From an uncultured Collinsella sp. (GTDB taxonomy: Bacteria > Actinomycetota > Coriobacteriia > Coriobacteriales > Coriobacteriaceae): DNA of 6,653 bases. The stretch covers positions 1 to 6,653 of the forward strand of contig CABRZY010000095.1 of the NCBI GenBank assembly GCA_902475475.1, given 5' to 3'. The notes under the pieces were generated by a model. It had not been told where the DNA came from. It was given only the letters and a program-made list of their open reading frames with translations, and did not search any database. Numbering within the stretch: the first letter of the stretch is position 1; each line of letters opens with the position of its first letter. Below are positions 1 to 6,113 of this stretch, piece by piece. The position numbers and the translations under genes are program-made.

Positions 1-32
1 GCCTCATCATCCACAATCATCGCACGCAGCAT
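1..32 (-). CDS. Response regulator, N-terminal start only (cut by window edge)
   Basis: Reading leftward from an ATG at 32-30, the first codons give M-L-R-A-M-I-V-D-D-E-A before the window ends. The hydrophobic strand followed by D-D-E is the usual opening of a receiver domain: beta-1, then the acidic pair that binds Mg. An AAAGG ribosome-binding sequence lies at 47-43, 10 nt ahead of the ATG. The gene starts 72 nt after the stop of the LytS-type kinase at 105-1470, in the same direction, so it is very probably the cognate regulator. By analogy with the other pair in this window (5341-6075) it would be a LytTR-type regulator, but its output domain is outside the window, so that is inference. 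A second in-frame ATG at 20-18 lacks an obvious ribosome-binding site. The fragment is very short, so the call depends on the D-D-E motif and on context. Confidence 0.72.
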   Translation of the reverse strand, partial: MLRAMIVDDE

Positions 33-840
33 AGGGATAAAACCTTTCGTCAACTAACTACGTCGGGCATCCGCCAACTAGCGTTAAACCCGTAACCTAT
101 CATTCTACTCTTGAATGTCGAAGATGCTCTCCGACAAATCGAGATGCAGGAGCACTTTAGCGCCCTTGCCCGGGGCCGATTCGACGCGTGTATAAGAGTG
201 CGGTCCATAAAAGCGATGGATGCGCTCCGAAATATTGTGCATGGCCACACCGGCGCCGCCGCCCTGCGGGGAGCTGGCGTCGGGACGGGCGGAGCGTTCG
301 TCAAACAGTCTGGCAGCGGTGCCTTCGTCCATGCCCACGCCGTTATCGGCGACCACAATCAAAATCGCATCTTCGCCATCCCTGTGGACCGACACGTCGA
401 TCCTCAGTGCATCGTCGTCGCCCATACCATGGCGCACGGCATTCTCGACGATTGGCTGGATTACAAATGCCGGCACCAGCGTGTCCTCGACGTCCTCGGA
501 CACGTCGAAGGTCGCCAGCACGCGATCCTCGCCAAAGCGCGCCTTCTCAAACGTCAGGTAGCGCTTGGTCTGCGCGACCTCGCGCGACACGGGAATGAGC
601 GAGCCCGAATTGTCGAGCGTGGCGCGATAGAACGATGAGAACTCGCGCAGCAGCTCGCGGGCGCGCAGCGGATCGGTACGCGTAAACGACGCGATGGTGT
701 TGAGCGTGTTGAACAGAAAATGCGGGTTGATCTGCGCCTGCAGGGCACGCACCTCGGCACGGGCCGTGAGCTCCTTTTGCACCTCGAGCTCGTGGATGGC
801 GAGCTGCGTGGACAGGATCTCGGCAAAACCCGAGGCAAGC

Positions 841-866
841 GCGCATTTTGCCCGAGACGCGTGCCA
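841..866. repeat. 26-nt inverted-repeat arm, inserted copy
   Basis: Positions 841-866 are the exact reverse complement of 1146-1171 (26 of 26 bases), and the match ends on both sides. This copy sits where the kinase reading frame shifts. The upstream copy encodes ordinary GAF-region residues (around I-L-P-E-T-R-A), so 841-866 is the derived copy. The net excess is 22 nt. Because a GC dinucleotide occurs at both 841-842 and 863-864, the exact 22 nt to remove can be placed at 841-862 through 843-864 with the same result. Confidence 0.95.
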
Positions 867-1145
867 ACTGAGTGCGGTCGACGGCACGCGGGGTCTTGTA
901 GTAGAACTTGAGCGTACCGACGGTGCGGTCGCCCACCTTGATAGGAGCGATGATACCAGCAGGAACATGGTTGTGCGAGCCATCCGAACCCACCACGTCC
1001 ACCACACGGTTGAACGACTGGACGATACCGTGCTCGATGACGTAGCGCGTGGCAAGTGTGTGGATGGGCGAATCGGGCAGCAGCTTTTCCTCAAACTCGC
1101 CCGCGCAGGCCAGCACGTTGCTCTCGTCGGTGATGGCAACCGTCA

Positions 1146-1171
1146 TGGCACGCGTCTCGGGCAAAATGCGC
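1146..1171. repeat. 26-nt inverted-repeat arm, source copy within kinase
   Basis: This is the partner of 841-866. It lies in the intact reading frame of the kinase and encodes part of the GAF-like region, so it is the likely template of the copy. The two arms are separated by 279 bp. In the minus-strand transcript they could pair as a 26-bp stem closing a 279-nt loop. Confidence 0.95.
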
Positions 1172-1466
1172 TGGCACACCAGACGCGCCGACTCCTGCGT
1201 CAGACCGCCTTTGATGTCCTCGAGCATGGCAGAGGCCACCGAGAGCGTCTCTTCGGTGTACTGCGAACGCACCGAATCGGGATTGAGCGTCAAATAGATA
1301 AAAATGCACAGAAAGATGCACAGCAGTGCGCAGGCGACCACGGTCGCGATCGGCTCGATTCCAGTCGCCAGGGCAAAAATAAAGTACACCAGCACGCAAA
1401 TGGCGCAGACAACGGCGATCACGCGAAAGATTGATATTGAATTATCGCGCTGGGCGCGGCGGTCGA

Positions 1467-2654
1467 TCATTCAGTCCCCTCCAGGATGCTGGTCAGTTGT
1501 GCGTCGTGCCAGAGCCCGTCCATGATCTTGGGCCAGAAGCTCTGGAAACGCAGGTAGCTTGCGGCGTTTTGGCGCGCGTAGGTCCTGGCCTCGTCAATAC
1601 CGTGACGCCAAATGCGCAGGTATCCCTCGTGCTCGCGGGTAAACATGCTGCGGACCATGGCGGTTTTGCGCACGCGGTCGTCGAGCTCGCGCGAAATCCA
1701 CGGGCCCGGATAGGGCATGAGCGACGCGGCCGTGACGGGAACGAGCTCCTGCTGGTGCGCGGCAAATGTCAGCTTGGCACGCTCGTAGTACCAACGGTAC
1801 ACATCCTGCATAAAGCGCGGCGCGCGCTTCTCGGACTCGGGCGGCAGGTGACGAACGACCCACTCGTTGTCAAACCACACGTCGTAGCCAAACATGCGCA
1901 TGTTAAAGAGGTAATCTAGGTCCTCGCCTCGGGTGATAAACGGGTCAAACGCCACACGGGTAAAGGCGCGGGCATGAAGCGCCACAAGGCCGCCGCACAC
2001 GTAGTTTGAACGCGAAATACGGGTGCCCGAGAGCGCCTTTTTCATCCAGCGATTAAACTCGATGCGTTTGGTCCACCAACGATGGCAAATGCCCACCTTG
2101 TCTGTGGGCGCCAACGGCGATCCGTCTCGATCGTAAAAGTAACCGCTCTTAACCAAAATCGGCAGGCCTTGACGCGTCTGCTGGCCCAGTGCATAGGTCG
2201 CGCGCTTCATAAAGTCGGCATCGATAACGGTCTCGTCGTCATCCAAAAAGACAACGGCATCGTGGCCGAGCACCGCAGCGCAGGCAAGCCCCATATTGCG
2301 AATGGCGCCGTATCCGCGCAGACTCACGCACTCGCCCGAGCCCTTGGGAGCAATCTGCGCCACACGGTCGGCGATACGCGATGCCTGGGTGTTGGTAACC
2401 ACGGTGACCTTGAGCGTAGGGTGCGCGTCGACGATTTCGTGGACGCGCTTCGACACATCAGCCGTAGCCGAGATGGGGCAAACCACCAAAAGGATAATCC
2501 TCGGAATGTCGCGCACCTGCTCGAGCGAGGCCAGGCAGCGGTCGAGCTCGGGATTGGTGGCGTTGAGCTTCGTCGAGTGGTCATAGACGCCGGGAGCGTT
2601 TGCATGGGCCTCGTCGTCTGCCCAATATGTTGGAATCACAACCGTGGGGTTCAT
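1467..2654 (-). CDS. GT-A type (family 2-like) glycosyltransferase
   Basis: The 395-residue product is a probable cytoplasmic glycosyltransferase that moves a sugar from a nucleotide donor to an unknown acceptor. It opens with the strand TVVIPTYW (residues 4-11), typical of GT-A nucleotide-sugar folds. It carries a DxD-type metal/donor motif, VVFLDDDE, at 134-141 and a TRGEDLDYLFNMRMFGYD segment at 241-258 that resembles the catalytic-base (ED) region of family 2 enzymes. The C-terminal 120 residues are rich in Trp, Tyr and Arg. No signal peptide or convincing membrane helix is seen. The start is ATG 2654-2652, with AGGGAGG at 2667-2661 spaced 6 nt away. A longer in-frame start at 2693 would lie inside the terminator hairpin and is rejected. 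The stop TGA (1469-1467) overlaps the ATG of the next kinase gene, indicating translational coupling. The sugar and acceptor cannot be told from sequence; a cell-surface polysaccharide or glycoprotein role is only a guess. Confidence 0.85.
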   Translation of the reverse strand: MNPTVVIPTYWADDEAHANAPGVYDHSTKLNATNPELDRCLASLEQVRDIPRIILLVVCPISATADVSKRVHEIVDAHPTLKVTVVTNTQASRIADRVAQIAPKGSGECVSLRGYGAIRNMGLACAAVLGHDAVVFLDDDETVIDADFMKRATYALGQQTRQGLPILVKSGYFYDRDGSPLAPTDKVGICHRWWTKRIEFNRWMKKALSGTRISRSNYVCGGLVALHARAFTRVAFDPFITRGEDLDYLFNMRMFGYDVWFDNEWVVRHLPPESEKRAPRFMQDVYRWYYERAKLTFAAHQQELVPVTAASLMPYPGPWISRELDDRVRKTAMVRSMFTREHEGYLRIWRHGIDEARTYARQNAASYLRFQSFWPKIMDGLWHDAQLTSILEGTE

Positions 2655-2660
2655 GCCTTC

Positions 2661-2667
2661 CCTCCCT
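2661..2667 (-). promoter_or_regulatory. Ribosome-binding site fixing the glycosyltransferase start
   Basis: AGGGAGG on the minus strand ends 6 nt before ATG 2654-2652. It is a near-perfect Shine-Dalgarno sequence and decides in favour of this start over the upstream in-frame ATG at 2693. Confidence 0.8.
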
Positions 2668-2673
2668 GCAACA

Positions 2674-2710
2674 CAAAAACGGGGCGCCGCCAAACACAGG
2701 CGACGCCCCG
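2674..2710 (-). terminator. Intrinsic terminator between MFS gene and glycosyltransferase
   Basis: Arms 2680-2691 and 2699-2710 form a 12-bp GC-rich stem with a 7-nt loop. On the minus strand the stem is followed at once by five T residues (2679-2675). The only non-Watson-Crick position (2687/2703) is a G-U wobble in minus-strand RNA but an A-C mismatch in plus-strand RNA, which also points to function on the minus strand. It ends the MFS transporter transcript, 115 nt after that stop codon. The hairpin finishes only 26 nt before the glycosyltransferase ATG, leaving no room for a promoter after it, so it may also act as an attenuator in the glycosyltransferase leader. Confidence 0.75.
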
Positions 2711-2824
2711 CGACCTAGCTGGTTCCATCATACCCACTTGGGCAAATCATTGCTCGCAAGTCGCAATGTTTATTGCGGATAACCCCAAAAGAGTACCGCG
2801 GACAGGCCCAATAGCCGCTCGCTC
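2711..2824 (-). other. Intergenic leader region upstream of glycosyltransferase
   Basis: There is no gene here. On the minus strand a TATGAT hexamer at 2732-2727 is a plausible -10 box that would start transcription near 2720, just before the hairpin. No good -35 box lies 16-18 nt upstream; TTGCGA at 2759-2754 is 21 nt away. A small perfect hairpin (CGCAAT, 4-nt loop, ATTGCG; 2762-2777) lies further upstream and could be an operator. The promoter assignment is weak. Confidence 0.3.
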
Positions 2825-4084
2825 CTATGCGGTCTGCTCTGCCGCCTGAGTCATGCGGGACAGGCGAACCAGCAGCATAAAGCCAACGATCAGCAGCACG
2901 CCAATGGAAAGGACGCCCAGCGACGGGTTGCCGGTCAGCGAGGTGACGACCGACACCAGGAAAGTGCCCATGACGCTTGCATAACGACCAAAGATGTCAA
3001 AGAAGCCGTAGTACTCGTTGGACTTTTCCTTGGGGATAATGCGGCCAAAGTAGCTACGGCTGAGCGCTTGCACGCCGCCCTGGAACAGGCCGACCATAAT
3101 GGCAAGCACCCAGAATTCGAAGGCGGTCTTTAGGAAGAACGCGGCGAACAGCACAATGCCCATGTAGGCGGCGACCGCCACCAGGATCATGTTGAGCGTG
3201 CCCACGCGTCCGGCGAGCTTGCCGTAGATGATGGCGGACGGAAAGGCCACGAACTGGGTAACGAGCAGCGCCAGAACCAGCTGCGTAGAATCGATGCCCA
3301 AAGCCGAGCCGTAGCTGGTAGCCATGGAAATGACCGTATGGACGCCATCGATATAGAAGAAGAACGCAATCATGTAGACCAGCACGGTCTTGTTGTGGGC
3401 GATCTCGCGCATGGTGTGTCCGACCTCGGAGAACACACCGCCCACGATGTGGCCGATGGTGTCCTCGGGACCGCGCTCGCGACCGTACTTTTGCTTATAG
3501 GTGCGAATGAGCGGCAGGGTAAAGATGAGCCACCAGGCACCGGTGATGATAAACGACAGACGCGTTGCCAGCATGGTGGGGACGCCAAGAGCGGGGCCAC
3601 CCATGATGAGCGCCAGGCAGATGATGAACGGCACGGTGGAACCGATGTAGCCCCAGGCATAGCCCGAGCTGGACACGGCGTCCATGCGCTCGTCGGTGGT
3701 AATGTCGGGCAGCATGGCGTCGTAGAACGTCATAGAAGAGTTAAGGCCGATGGTGCACAGCACGTACACGGTCAAAAATGCCATGGCGGACATTGGGATA
3801 GCCTGCGTCAGGCAAAGAACCAGGCCCGTGAGGAAGAAGCCCAAGAAGAACTTAATCTTGTTGCCGGCGTAATCGGCAAGCGCGCCCAGAATGGGCATGA
3901 GCATGGCAATGACCAGCGAGGCGATCGTCTGAGCGTTGCCCCAAGCGACCACCAGGTCTGCCGAGGAAGCACCGGTATTGATGGCGTTAAAGTAGATGGG
4001 CACCACCGAGGTATTGAGCAACACGAGGGCCGAATTGCCCACATCGTACATAACCCAGTTACGCTCGAGCTTGGTGTATTTCAT
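2825..4084 (-). CDS. UMF1-family (Atg22-like) MFS transporter
   Basis: This 419-residue integral membrane protein has about 12 hydrophobic segments, of normal length for the family. Features recalled as typical of the UMF1/Atg22-like MFS group are visible in order: YDVGNSA at 13-19, FYDAMLPDI at 120-128, GYAWGYIGS at 141-149, a charged cytoplasmic loop between the two halves at about 193-232, FFFYIDGVHTVI at 241-252, QALSRSYFGRIIP at 339-351 and YYGFFDIFGR at 358-367. Yeast Atg22 exports amino acids from the vacuole. Bacterial members are mostly uncharacterised, so the substrate here is unknown. The start is ATG 4084-4082 with AAGGGG about 8 nt upstream. The gene is separated by 219 nt from the phospholipase-like gene before it and by 170 nt, including a terminator, from the glycosyltransferase after it. 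It is thus probably transcribed alone or by read-through. Confidence 0.9.
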   Translation of the reverse strand: MKYTKLERNWVMYDVGNSALVLLNTSVVPIYFNAINTGASSADLVVAWGNAQTIASLVIAMLMPILGALADYAGNKIKFFLGFFLTGLVLCLTQAIPMSAMAFLTVYVLCTIGLNSSMTFYDAMLPDITTDERMDAVSSSGYAWGYIGSTVPFIICLALIMGGPALGVPTMLATRLSFIITGAWWLIFTLPLIRTYKQKYGRERGPEDTIGHIVGGVFSEVGHTMREIAHNKTVLVYMIAFFFYIDGVHTVISMATSYGSALGIDSTQLVLALLVTQFVAFPSAIIYGKLAGRVGTLNMILVAVAAYMGIVLFAAFFLKTAFEFWVLAIMVGLFQGGVQALSRSYFGRIIPKEKSNEYYGFFDIFGRYASVMGTFLVSVVTSLTGNPSLGVLSIGVLLIVGFMLLVRLSRMTQAAEQTA

Positions 4085-4222
4085 GGACAGGGCCCCTTCG
4101 TATTCGCCCGATATGCAGTTAGTTCATCGTACCCCAATTGCGCAGAAGCGCTGGTAAGGATTCGGCAAAGGGGCAGGAGCGGTCATACGGACACGCAGGG
4201 CGAAACACCATCCCATCAAGGC
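4085..4222 (-). other. Intergenic region upstream of MFS gene
   Basis: This is presumably the leader and promoter of the transporter gene. I see no convincing -35/-10 pair. TACGAT about 40 nt before the ATG is the best -10-like hexamer, but it lacks a matching -35. No small open reading frame with a ribosome-binding site stands out. Confidence 0.3.
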
Positions 4223-4288
4223 AGTTGCGGTGAAATAGTTCCTGTTTAGCCCTCCGGGGCTTCATTCAGGAACTATTCCACCGCAACT
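4223..4288. repeat. 66-bp palindromic element (22-bp stem with inner hairpin)
   Basis: The left arm 4223-4244 and right arm 4267-4288 are complementary at 21 of 22 positions. The single exception (4233/4278) becomes a G-U wobble in minus-strand RNA. The 22-nt loop contains a second hairpin, AGCCC-TCCG-GGGCT at 4248-4261, so the whole folds into a stacked double hairpin. The arm core GTTGCGGTGAAATAGTTCC is more AT-rich than the flanking genes. It lies 15 nt past the stop of the phospholipase-like gene. There is no T-run after it on either strand, so it is not a textbook terminator. It looks like a REP- or MITE-like dispersed palindrome. I have an unverified impression that similar palindromes recur between genes in Collinsella genomes. 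Confidence 0.9.
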
Positions 4289-4303
4289 TATTGAAACGGT
4301 TTG

Positions 4304-5248
4304 TTACTCCTCGCGGTCGAACTCCTCGTCGGCGTCGAGTACGCGGCCGCTGTAGTTGACGTGACTGGTCACGGCATCCATGTCACCGGTCTCGATAAAG
4401 CGGGCAACGGTGAGCTCGTAATCGATCAGCGCGCGCTCAAAGACCTCGGGGAAGCTCTCGGTCGAGACCTCATCGGTAAAGGGGTTCTTCCATGTCAGGT
4501 GGCCCAGGTTACCGGTGCGCTCGGGCAGCTCCGTCGTCACGCGATGAGCAAGGCCGTCGAGCAGCGAGTAGTCATGCACCAAGCCCTCAACCAGGGCAAT
4601 CGCGCGCGTCTTTACCGAGCCGGCCGGCTCAATGGTGCGATAGAGCATCTGCATGTCCGAGACGGCGCCGGCGTACTCCCCCGCCGGGATGTCGATACCG
4701 TACACGCGCCCGGCGATGTAGCTCATCAGCACGCCGGCCACACGGTTGATGCGGTCGGTAGTGACGATCTCGCCCGCCGGCGGATAATCCTCGACCGTGG
4801 CCCCGTCACGTTTGAGCTGCAGCATCAGCACGTCCAGGTCGCTTTCGAGCACGGCGTGAACTTGACTGCCCGAAGCCTCGAGCTCGGGGTCGGACTCAAC
4901 AATGCCAAACTGCTGCTCGTAGACAAAGGGGTGGGCATTGCGATCGAGCACATAGTGCGACAGCAGGCCCAGCGCAAAGGCGCGACCCAGATTGGCATCG
5001 CGCGGCTGTAGGTGCGACACGCCGTCGCGCAGGCACGAGAACTGGCGCGACATGCGCGAGCGGTGCATGACCTGAGCAAGCGATGTACAGTCGGAAATGC
5101 GCGGCGTGAGCATGTGGAAGAAGAATGGGTCGGGACCCTGGTTTCCCAGGATAAAGGCGATGCGCTCCTCGTCGGACGTAATAACGCCCTGCGGAAGACG
5201 GTCGATGCTTTCCTCGCCAAACAGATGATGCGTAATGAGCGCGGGCAT
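4304..5248 (-). CDS. Zinc-dependent phospholipase C family protein
   Basis: The 314-residue product matches the zinc phospholipase C / nuclease-like helical fold. It begins MPALITHHLFGEE (His 7, His 8), then QGPDPFF (Asp 40), then SHYVLDRNAHPF (His 98, Asp 102, His 106), then HAVLESDLD (His 131, Glu 135). The H-x3-D and H-x3-E spacings equal those of the zinc ligands in Bacillus cereus phospholipase C, so a metal site is likely. Unlike the secreted Bacillus enzyme it has no signal peptide, which suggests a cytoplasmic protein, and hydrolysis of phospholipids is unproven. The C-terminal half is unassigned and ends in an acidic tail (DADEEFDREE). The start is ATG 5248-5246, chosen because AAAGGA lies 5 nt upstream; an in-frame ATG at 5278 has no such site and precedes the predicted transcript start. 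It follows the regulator gene after a 92-nt gap and probably has its own promoter. Confidence 0.85.
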   Translation of the reverse strand: MPALITHHLFGEESIDRLPQGVITSDEERIAFILGNQGPDPFFFHMLTPRISDCTSLAQVMHRSRMSRQFSCLRDGVSHLQPRDANLGRAFALGLLSHYVLDRNAHPFVYEQQFGIVESDPELEASGSQVHAVLESDLDVLMLQLKRDGATVEDYPPAGEIVTTDRINRVAGVLMSYIAGRVYGIDIPAGEYAGAVSDMQMLYRTIEPAGSVKTRAIALVEGLVHDYSLLDGLAHRVTTELPERTGNLGHLTWKNPFTDEVSTESFPEVFERALIDYELTVARFIETGDMDAVTSHVNYSGRVLDADEEFDREE

Positions 5249-5253
5249 AATGA

Positions 5254-5259
5254 TCCTTT
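5254..5259 (-). promoter_or_regulatory. Ribosome-binding site fixing the phospholipase-like start
   Basis: AAAGGA on the minus strand is spaced 5 nt from ATG 5248-5246, which supports the shorter protein that begins with the conserved N-terminal histidines. Confidence 0.7.
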
Positions 5260-5280
5260 CGATTTCATTCGATGTCACCC

Positions 5281-5308
5281 ATTATGCCCACCGCACGGTC
5301 ACGCCAAA
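5281..5308 (-). promoter_or_regulatory. Possible sigma-70 type promoter of phospholipase-like gene
   Basis: On the minus strand CATAAT (5286-5281; five of six matches to TATAAT) follows a weak -35-like TTTGGC (5308-5303) after 16 nt. Transcription would start near 5274, giving a leader of about 26 nt with the ribosome-binding site. The -35 match is poor, so the call rests mainly on the -10 box and its position. Confidence 0.4.
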
Positions 5309-5340
5309 CCTGCGGCGGTAAACGATGATATGCAGACTGC

Positions 5341-6075
5341 CTACGCAAGTCCCAAGTGCGCCTTGACCTCGGCTGCGCGACGACGGGACACAGGCACCGT
5401 CGAGGTTACGCGATCGAGCCTGAGCTCCATAAGACCCGTGGAACCGATCTCGACATTATGCACGTCTTCCAAATTGACCAGATAACTGCGGTGGACACGG
5501 ATAAAGCCCTCGGAGGCCAGGCGCCGCTCGAGCGAGGAAATCGACTCATTGATCAGGTATGTTCCCTCGGCGCAGACGGCGTTGCAAAAATCGGCGCGCG
5601 CCTCAAAGTAGCAGACATCCGCCACGGGAATGAACACCTTTTTGCCCCCGCGATCCACCGTCAGGCGCAAAGGCTGGCGCGGAGCATGGACGACACGGCG
5701 AGCGCCCAGGGCAGTCTCGATCTTGTCGAGCGCCTTTGACAAGCGGGCATCCTCGACCGGTTTGACGATGTAATCGACAGCATCGAGGTTATAGGCATCG
5801 GCCGCATGCTCGGCAAATGCCGTCACAAACACCACGATCGGCGGCGTCTTTAGGTTCTGCAGCGTCTCGGCAAGCTCAATTCCCGAGCGACCGGGCATGG
5901 TAATGTCTAAAAACAGCACGTCGGGCTTATTCGACAGAATCGACTCCACGGCTTCGGTGACATTGCCCGCCTCGGCAATCTGACCCACACGCGTATCCTT
6001 TTCCAACAGATAGCGTAGCTCAGCCCTAATGGGAGGCTCGTCATCAACCACCAAGATGTTCCAGCCTTCGGACAT
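5341..6075 (-). CDS. LytTR-family response regulator
   Basis: This 244-residue DNA-binding regulator is of the LytR/AgrA/AlgR type and has normal full length. The receiver domain spans about residues 5-122: acidic pair Asp 11/Asp 12, phosphoacceptor Asp 57 in VLFLDITMPG, Thr 85 in FVTAF and Lys 105 in DYIVKPV are all present. After a linker, the LytTR domain occupies about 136-241, with the signature FIRVHRSYLVN (191-201) and VPVSRR (227-232). All catalytic residues look intact. The start is ATG 6075-6073, with AGGGGA about 7 nt upstream. It lies 38 nt after the kinase fragment at 6114-6653 with no promoter visible between them, so the two form one operon and a cognate pair. Targets are unknown. 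LytTR proteins usually bind paired direct repeats, but I could not identify a convincing set in this window. Confidence 0.95.
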   Translation of the reverse strand: MSEGWNILVVDDEPPIRAELRYLLEKDTRVGQIAEAGNVTEAVESILSNKPDVLFLDITMPGRSGIELAETLQNLKTPPIVVFVTAFAEHAADAYNLDAVDYIVKPVEDARLSKALDKIETALGARRVVHAPRQPLRLTVDRGGKKVFIPVADVCYFEARADFCNAVCAEGTYLINESISSLERRLASEGFIRVHRSYLVNLEDVHNVEIGSTGLMELRLDRVTSTVPVSRRRAAEVKAHLGLA

Positions 6076-6113
6076 ATGCGCTTCCCCTCTTTTTCTCTCA
6101 ATCCAACCGCGTG

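Larger units (their letters stand above)
105..1470 (-). pseudogene. LytS-type sensor histidine kinase, frameshifted by an inverted-copy insertion
   Basis: This would be a membrane sensor kinase that autophosphorylates on His and passes the phosphate to a LytTR regulator. The start is ATG 1470-1468, preceded by GGAGGGG at 1482-1476. Two membrane segments fall at about residues 12-35 and 40-62. A GAF-like cytoplasmic sensor region follows to about residue 195. The frame is then broken. The unshifted frame runs on to a stop near 547 (307 residues) without any kinase motif. The other frame carries, in reconstituted numbering, the H-box with INPHFLFN (His 243), the N-box VENAVRHG (Asn 336), the G1 box DNGVGM (368-373) and a glycine-rich G2 box (about 396-405), ending at TAG 107-105. 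Deleting 22 nt at 841-862 joins the frames as QLALASGFAEILSTQL and gives 447 residues, so one lesion explains everything. As written, the product lacks the His and ATPase regions and should be inactive as a kinase. The start overlaps the glycosyltransferase stop (ATGA), and a regulator gene follows 72 nt downstream. A sequencing or assembly error is possible. Confidence 0.85.

Noticed and set aside
841..866. Programmed ribosomal frameshift joining the two kinase frames
   Set aside because: The two frames are reconciled by removing 22 nt that are a copy of another segment, not by a one-base slip; there is no slippery sequence and a simple slip would leave foreign residues in the linker.
105..1139. 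Kinase gene starting at the ATG at 1139
   Set aside because: The first ~95 residues of that frame are Ser/Arg/Thr-rich out-of-frame translation of the GAF region; the true N-terminus with membrane segments is in the other frame from 1470.
841..1171. Invertible DNA switch between the two 26-bp repeats
   Set aside because: Flipping 867-1145 would place antisense sequence inside the kinase and leave the extra 22 nt in place, so neither orientation gives an intact gene, and no invertase gene is visible.
2655..2693. N-terminal extension of the glycosyltransferase to the ATG at 2693
   Set aside because: The extra 13 codons lie in the terminator hairpin and its T-run, while a strong ribosome-binding site precedes the ATG at 2654.
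4223..4288. Palindrome as an ordinary intrinsic terminator or a CRISPR repeat
   Set aside because: No T-run follows on either strand, and there is only one copy with no spacer pattern.
694..5011. Long plus-strand open frames (such as 694-1434, 3338-4249, 4301-5011)
   Set aside because: They are antisense to well-supported genes, have His/Arg/Gly-rich low-information translations and show no family motifs or ribosome-binding sites; GC-rich codon use explains them.
5249..5278. Longer start of the phospholipase-like gene at 5278
   Set aside because: It has no ribosome-binding site, sits at about the predicted transcript start, and the family motif begins at the Met at 5248.
5300..5340. Terminator after the LytTR regulator
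   Set aside because: Only a 4-bp CGCC/GGCG stem without a T-run can be drawn, too weak to support.
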